Assembly (NCBI GenBank): GCA_964639885.1
Contig: CAZXEH010000022.1
Location: forward strand, 1 to 34,151
DNA from: JAGNLA01 sp964639885
GTDB taxonomy: Bacteria; Caldisericota; Caldisericia; JAAYUI01
DNA: 34,151 nucleotides
Direction of reading: 5' to 3'
Shown here: positions 31,792-34,151 of the stretch, one piece after another
Layout of the letters: each line of letters starts with the position of its first letter
Position numbering within the stretch: position 1 is the first letter of the stretch
Program-made: the position numbers and the translations under genes
The notes under the pieces: model-generated
What the model was told of the DNA's origin: nothing
Databases searched by the model: none
What the model saw: the letters and a program-made list of their open reading frames with translations, nothing else

Positions 31792-32247
31792 ATGCCAAGA
31801 CCCAAACTCTGCAGAAAAATCATCGGATCACCATCTGCCCTGTTCTTCTCACCGGTTCCCGACAATGATGAGGTTGCCAACGTAGCAACCATCACACTGG
31901 AAGAATTCGAGGCGATCAGGCTTGGTGACTGGCTAGGGCTGTACCACGACGAATGCGCGCGACAGATGGAGGTTTCAAGGCAAACCTTCGGAAACATGAT
32001 CACTGTTGCAAGACAGAAAATTGCAGGCGCCATCGTCAACGGTCAGGCCATAAGGATTGCCGGTGAAAACAACGACTGCTGCCACAGGAAATCGTCGGTC
32101 TGTGGCAAGTGTTCAAGGCAAGAGGGCGGTTGCTGCAGAAAAAAGCAGGACGAATCAACCTGCTGCGGGAAAAGGCAGAAAAAGTGCTGTAAAAGCATTT
32201 TCAAAGACGAAAAGGAGAACAAAAATGAAGATATGCCTGCCAGTTGA
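31792..32247 (+). CDS. DUF134 (UPF0251) DNA-binding protein with cysteine-rich tail
   Basis: 151 aa. Residues 1-~92 match the DUF134 family: the opening MPRPKLCRKI, LEEFEAIRLGDWLGLYHDECARQMEVSRQTF with a sigma-70-region-4-like helix-turn-helix, then GNMITVARQKIAGAIVNGQAIRI. The remaining ~60 residues are unusual: lysine-rich with many cysteines, including CC pairs (NDCCHRK, VCGKC, GGCCRKK, STCCGKR, KKCCK). This suggests a metal- or cluster-binding sensor tail. DUF134 genes commonly sit beside NifX/NafY-like proteins and P-loop cluster carriers, as here. It overlaps the NifX-like gene by 23 bases. Probable metal-responsive autoregulator; not proven. Confidence 0.85.
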   Translation: MPRPKLCRKIIGSPSALFFSPVPDNDEVANVATITLEEFEAIRLGDWLGLYHDECARQMEVSRQTFGNMITVARQKIAGAIVNGQAIRIAGENNDCCHRKSSVCGKCSRQEGGCCRKKQDESTCCGKRQKKCCKSIFKDEKENKNEDMPAS

Positions 32248-32596
32248 AAAACCAAACGGACTCAATTCAATGCTGCACTTTCACTTCGGAAGCGCACCAC
32301 ATTTTCTCATCTATGACACCGAGACAAAGCAAATAAAGGAAATGGACAATAAAGACCATGTCCATATGGAAGGCCACTGCAATCCTGTCCTTCAGTTCAG
32401 TTCAAATCCAATCGACGTGCTCATCACAACAAACATGGGCAAAAGGGCAATAACAAAATTTAACGAAAGTGGAGTGAAGGTCTTTTCGTCAGAAACAGAC
32501 ACCACCGTTTCTCAGGCCATCAGCGCTTTTGAGTCAGGCAAACTGAAAGAGCTATCTCCTGATGATGCCTGCGGTTATCATCACGGTTGTCACTAA
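32225..32596 (+). CDS. Dinitrogenase iron-molybdenum cofactor (NifX/NifB-C-like) family protein
   Basis: 123 aa from ATG 32225, which follows AAAGGAG and starts the family-typical MKICLPVEKPNG. The frame is open upstream to 32057, but that part is a shadow of the DUF134 gene. HFHFGSAPHFLIYDTETKQI and VLITTNMGKRAITKFNESGVKVF are the NifX-like core. The C-terminus, with HVHMEGHC and CGYHHGCH, is rich in His and Cys, suggesting metal or cluster binding. These small proteins carry Fe-S or Fe-Mo-type clusters; no nitrogenase genes are present, so a nif role is unlikely. Confidence 0.9.
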   Translation: MKICLPVEKPNGLNSMLHFHFGSAPHFLIYDTETKQIKEMDNKDHVHMEGHCNPVLQFSSNPIDVLITTNMGKRAITKFNESGVKVFSSETDTTVSQAISAFESGKLKELSPDDACGYHHGCH

Positions 32597-32611
32597 ATAA
32601 AAAATACCTTC

Positions 32612-32627
32612 GGTGTTGAAAAACACC
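32612..32627 (+). other. GAAA-capped hairpin after the NifX-like gene
   Basis: GGTGTT and AACACC (32612-32617, 32622-32627) enclose a GAAA loop. No T-run follows, so it may be a 3'-end stabiliser rather than a classic terminator. It overlaps the -35 box of the next promoter. Confidence 0.35.
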
Positions 32628-32644
32628 TGAATCCGGATTATAAA
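32616..32644 (+). promoter_or_regulatory. Promoter of the acyl-CoA dehydrogenase gene
   Basis: TTGAAA (32616-32621) and TATAAA (32639-32644) are exactly 17 bp apart. The -10 box lies within the left arm of the inverted repeat at 32632-32682. Confidence 0.5.
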
Positions 32645-32682
32645 TTTGAAGGTTGGCTAAACCAGCAAACTTATAATCCGGA
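32632..32682. promoter_or_regulatory. Large inverted repeat overlapping the -10 box and SD of the acyl-CoA dehydrogenase gene
   Basis: Arms of 17 bases (32632-32648 and 32666-32682) pair at 16 positions; the core CCGGATTATAA/TTATAATCCGG is perfect. A 4-bp GGTT/AACC stem lies in the loop. The left arm covers the TATAAA -10 and the right arm covers most of GGAGG (32680-32684). It may be an operator, an SD-sequestering RNA hairpin in read-through transcripts, or both. Confidence 0.65.
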
Positions 32683-32688
32683 GGAACA

Positions 32689-33903
32689 ATGATCGACTTC
32701 GAATACACAGAAGAGCAGAACATGGTTGCCAAGATGGTTCGTGATCTTGCTGCAAGAGAATTTGCCCCGCACATCAAGGAGCTTGACGAGAAAGCCCAGT
32801 GGGATCCGACGGTCATGACAAAACTTGCCGACCAGGGAATCCTTGGACTTGCGACCCCTGAAAAGTACGGTGGAGCTGGCTTCGATTACATCTCACTCGG
32901 TCTTGCCTGCGAAGAGCTCGAATATGTTGATACAGCGCTCAGGGTCATCCTTTCCGTCCATATCGGCCTCGTCCAGCTTCCGATACTGACGTGGGCATCT
33001 GAAGACCTCAGAAGAAAATACCTGCCGGATCTTGCAAGCGGAAAAAAGATAGGCGCTTTCGGTCTCACAGAACCAAACGCCGGATCAGACGTAGTTGCAC
33101 TCGAAACAAAAGCAGAAAAGGACGGCAACGACTGGATCATCTCTGGTGAAAAGATGTGGATTTCTCTCTCTGACATTGCCGACACCTTCCTCATCTTTGC
33201 CTGGACTGACAACGAAAAACGCAAAAAGAGAGACCACTCCGGAATCTCAGCGTTCATCCTCGATCGTGAAATGCCAGGGCTTACAACCGCATCAATTCAC
33301 GGCAAACTCGGTGTACGCTCTGGAAACACCGGTTCTATCTCGATGAATCAGGTCAGAGTTCCAAATTCACAAATGGTTGGACTCGAAGGTGAAGGCTTCA
33401 AGATTGCGATGTTCTGCCTTGACCAGGGTCGCTACACCGTCGGCTGGGGCGCAACCGGTCTCGTGAAAGCCTGCATGGATGCCTCGGTTTCCTACGCAAA
33501 ATCCAGGGTCACCTTCGGAAAGCCGATTGCCGAACACCAGCTGATCAAGGAAATGATCGGTTTCATGAGAGTTAATTATGAAGCATCCAAGCTCCTCAAT
33601 CTTCAGGCAGGGTACTTGAAAAACAAAGGCATGAGGTGCACCCGCGAGACTGCACAGGCCAAGTGGTTTGCCTGCAATGCCTCGGAAAAGGCAGCCTCAG
33701 ACTGCGTTCAGATCCACGGAGCATACGGGTTCTCAAACGAGTTCCCGGCAGAACGCTTCTATCGCAACTCAAAAGGCGCGGTCATTTACGAAGGCGCCAG
33801 AGAAATCCAGGCTTTGATGTCAGCCGACTACACACTTGGTTACAGGGTTGACAAGCCAACCAGAAAGAGCCTTCCACCTCACCCGTTTCCAAACAATTAT
33901 TAG
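32689..33903 (+). CDS. Acyl-CoA dehydrogenase (short-chain type)
   Basis: 404-aa flavoenzyme that introduces the 2,3-double bond into acyl-CoA, passing electrons to ETF. N-terminal helical FDYTEEQ-like opening, then the FAD/substrate blocks FGLTEPNAGSD and ISGEKMWIS, and RVTFGKPIAEHQ. QIHGAYGFSNEFPAERFYRN precedes the catalytic base Glu368 in VIYEGAREIQ, the position used by short/medium-chain and butyryl-CoA enzymes. The extra C-terminal stretch after residue 380 (TLGYRVDKPTRKSLPPHPFP) is longer than usual. No etfA or etfB is nearby. Together with the crotonase and butyrate kinase at the other end, it fits short-chain acyl-CoA oxidation or butyrate formation. Start has GGAGG 4 bases upstream. 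Confidence 0.93.
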   Translation: MIDFEYTEEQNMVAKMVRDLAAREFAPHIKELDEKAQWDPTVMTKLADQGILGLATPEKYGGAGFDYISLGLACEELEYVDTALRVILSVHIGLVQLPILTWASEDLRRKYLPDLASGKKIGAFGLTEPNAGSDVVALETKAEKDGNDWIISGEKMWISLSDIADTFLIFAWTDNEKRKKRDHSGISAFILDREMPGLTTASIHGKLGVRSGNTGSISMNQVRVPNSQMVGLEGEGFKIAMFCLDQGRYTVGWGATGLVKACMDASVSYAKSRVTFGKPIAEHQLIKEMIGFMRVNYEASKLLNLQAGYLKNKGMRCTRETAQAKWFACNASEKAASDCVQIHGAYGFSNEFPAERFYRNSKGAVIYEGAREIQALMSADYTLGYRVDKPTRKSLPPHPFPNNY

Positions 33904-33949
33904 TGGATCCGCCAATAAAAAACTGAACCCCTCTGATATGTGAAATTCG

Positions 33950-33977
33950 GAAATCACTGGCAAAGCCAGTTGATTTC
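33950..33977. terminator. Hairpin downstream of acyl-CoA dehydrogenase
   Basis: A 12-bp stem (GAAATCACTGGC with GCCAGTTGATTTC, one bulged base) and AAA loop, 46 bases after the stop. No clear T-tract follows, so it is a terminator-like or RNA-stabilising structure. Its right arm merges with the repeat word TGATTTCATG that also starts the window. Confidence 0.5.
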
Positions 33978-34007
33978 ATGGATTGTGAGTGGTCACAAAG
34001 ATATTTT

Positions 34008-34028
34008 ACCCCCCTTATGAAGGGGGGT
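34008..34028. repeat. Dispersed C/G-run hairpin repeat (right copy)
   Basis: Perfect 9-bp arms ACCCCCCTT/AAGGGGGGT with a 3-base loop, followed by a further GGGGGG run. Same family as the hairpin at 45-69. Confidence 0.6.
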
Positions 34029-34076
34029 AGGGGGGATTAAAAAACATCAGATTCATCAAAGGGGGTATATTTGAAA

Positions 34077-34149
34077 CCTCGACAAAGTCGAGGCAAAAAA
34101 CACTCCCTCACCCTTAATCCCTCTCCCACTAACGTGGGCGAGGGAAGTT
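34077..34149. repeat. Second pair of dispersed hairpin repeats at the right edge
   Basis: A 7-bp hairpin CCTCGAC-AAA-GTCGAGG (34077-34093) is followed by CTCCCTCACCCTTAATCCCT and an imperfect hairpin around CTCCCAC-TAAC-GTGGGCG (34118-34145). The CTCACCCTTAATCCCTCTCCC type is a widely dispersed intergenic repeat in bacterial genomes. Cut off by the window edge. Confidence 0.5.
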
Positions 34150-34151
34150 TG

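Noticed and set aside
32057..32224. Upstream extension of the NifX-like frame
   Set aside because: Basic, low-complexity shadow of the DUF134 cysteine-rich tail; the SD and family start point to ATG 32225.
32672..32677. TATAAT just before the acyl-CoA dehydrogenase SD as the main -10 box
   Set aside because: No -35 at acceptable spacing, and the implied start would remove the SD; the TTGAAA-17-TATAAA pair upstream is better.
1..34151. CRISPR arrays, tRNA or rRNA genes, insertion sequences, integrases
   Set aside because: I looked for regularly spaced repeats, cloverleaf-like ends, rRNA signatures and transposase motifs and saw none.

Overview
The window is a gene-dense bacterial segment with mostly co-directional operons. 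It suggests an anaerobic bacterium: clostridial-type ferredoxin, butyrate kinase with crotonase, a ferredoxin-linked disulfide reductase fused to rubredoxin, an ECF vitamin transporter subunit, and secreted beta-propeller proteins ending in copper-amine-oxidase-like stalk domains. Genes for an S-layer-type secondary cell-wall polymer are also present. I cannot place the phylum from sequence alone; a Firmicutes-like or uncultured lineage is the most I would infer.

Layout. 1-1700: a dispersed hairpin repeat, an AT-rich orphan membrane protein and a strong terminator. 1705-1926 (minus): a small 2x[4Fe-4S] ferredoxin, divergent from the next block. 2058-10240: one tightly overlapping run of ten genes: buk, crotonase, DUF4388 protein, NHL/stalk protein, tagA, csaB, comF-like, ECF S component, a small HMA protein with an in-frame TGA, and a CopZ-like HMA protein. 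10301-11740: secreted PQQ-type propeller. 11728-12684 (minus): mraY. 13052-15594: secreted beta-helix protein whose signal peptide lies in another frame. 15671-16434: glutaredoxin plus FTR-catalytic/rubredoxin protein. 16833-20240: CrtI-like flavoprotein, M18 aminopeptidase, dUTPase. 20301-24811: YdjC deacetylase, PilM-like, plsY, tsaC-like, aldehyde dehydrogenase. 24812-26581 (minus): gluzincin peptidase and AraC/GyrI-like regulator. 26708-31723: rpiB, glyA, tagO/wecA, wecB, murA. 31792-32596: DUF134 regulator plus NifX-like protein. 32689-33903: acyl-CoA dehydrogenase. The last 250 bases are dispersed repeats.

The most notable find is the 68-codon HMA-domain gene at 9834-10040. It reads straight through a TGA at exactly the first cysteine of the CxxC metal motif, giving UxxC. 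A hairpin at bacterial-SECIS distance follows, and the gene is coupled by stop/start overlaps to both neighbours. This is best explained as a selenoprotein. The second genome-level signal is promoter architecture. At least six, possibly seven, first genes of transcription units have a -10 box only 5-8 bases before ATG and no Shine-Dalgarno, which predicts leaderless mRNAs. Other first genes have a -10 box 17-20 bases before ATG with an SD in between.

The window also holds two half-loci that together would build a pyruvylated GlcNAc-ManNAc wall polymer (TagO, MnaA/WecB, TagA, CsaB), the usual anchor for SLH-domain S-layer proteins.
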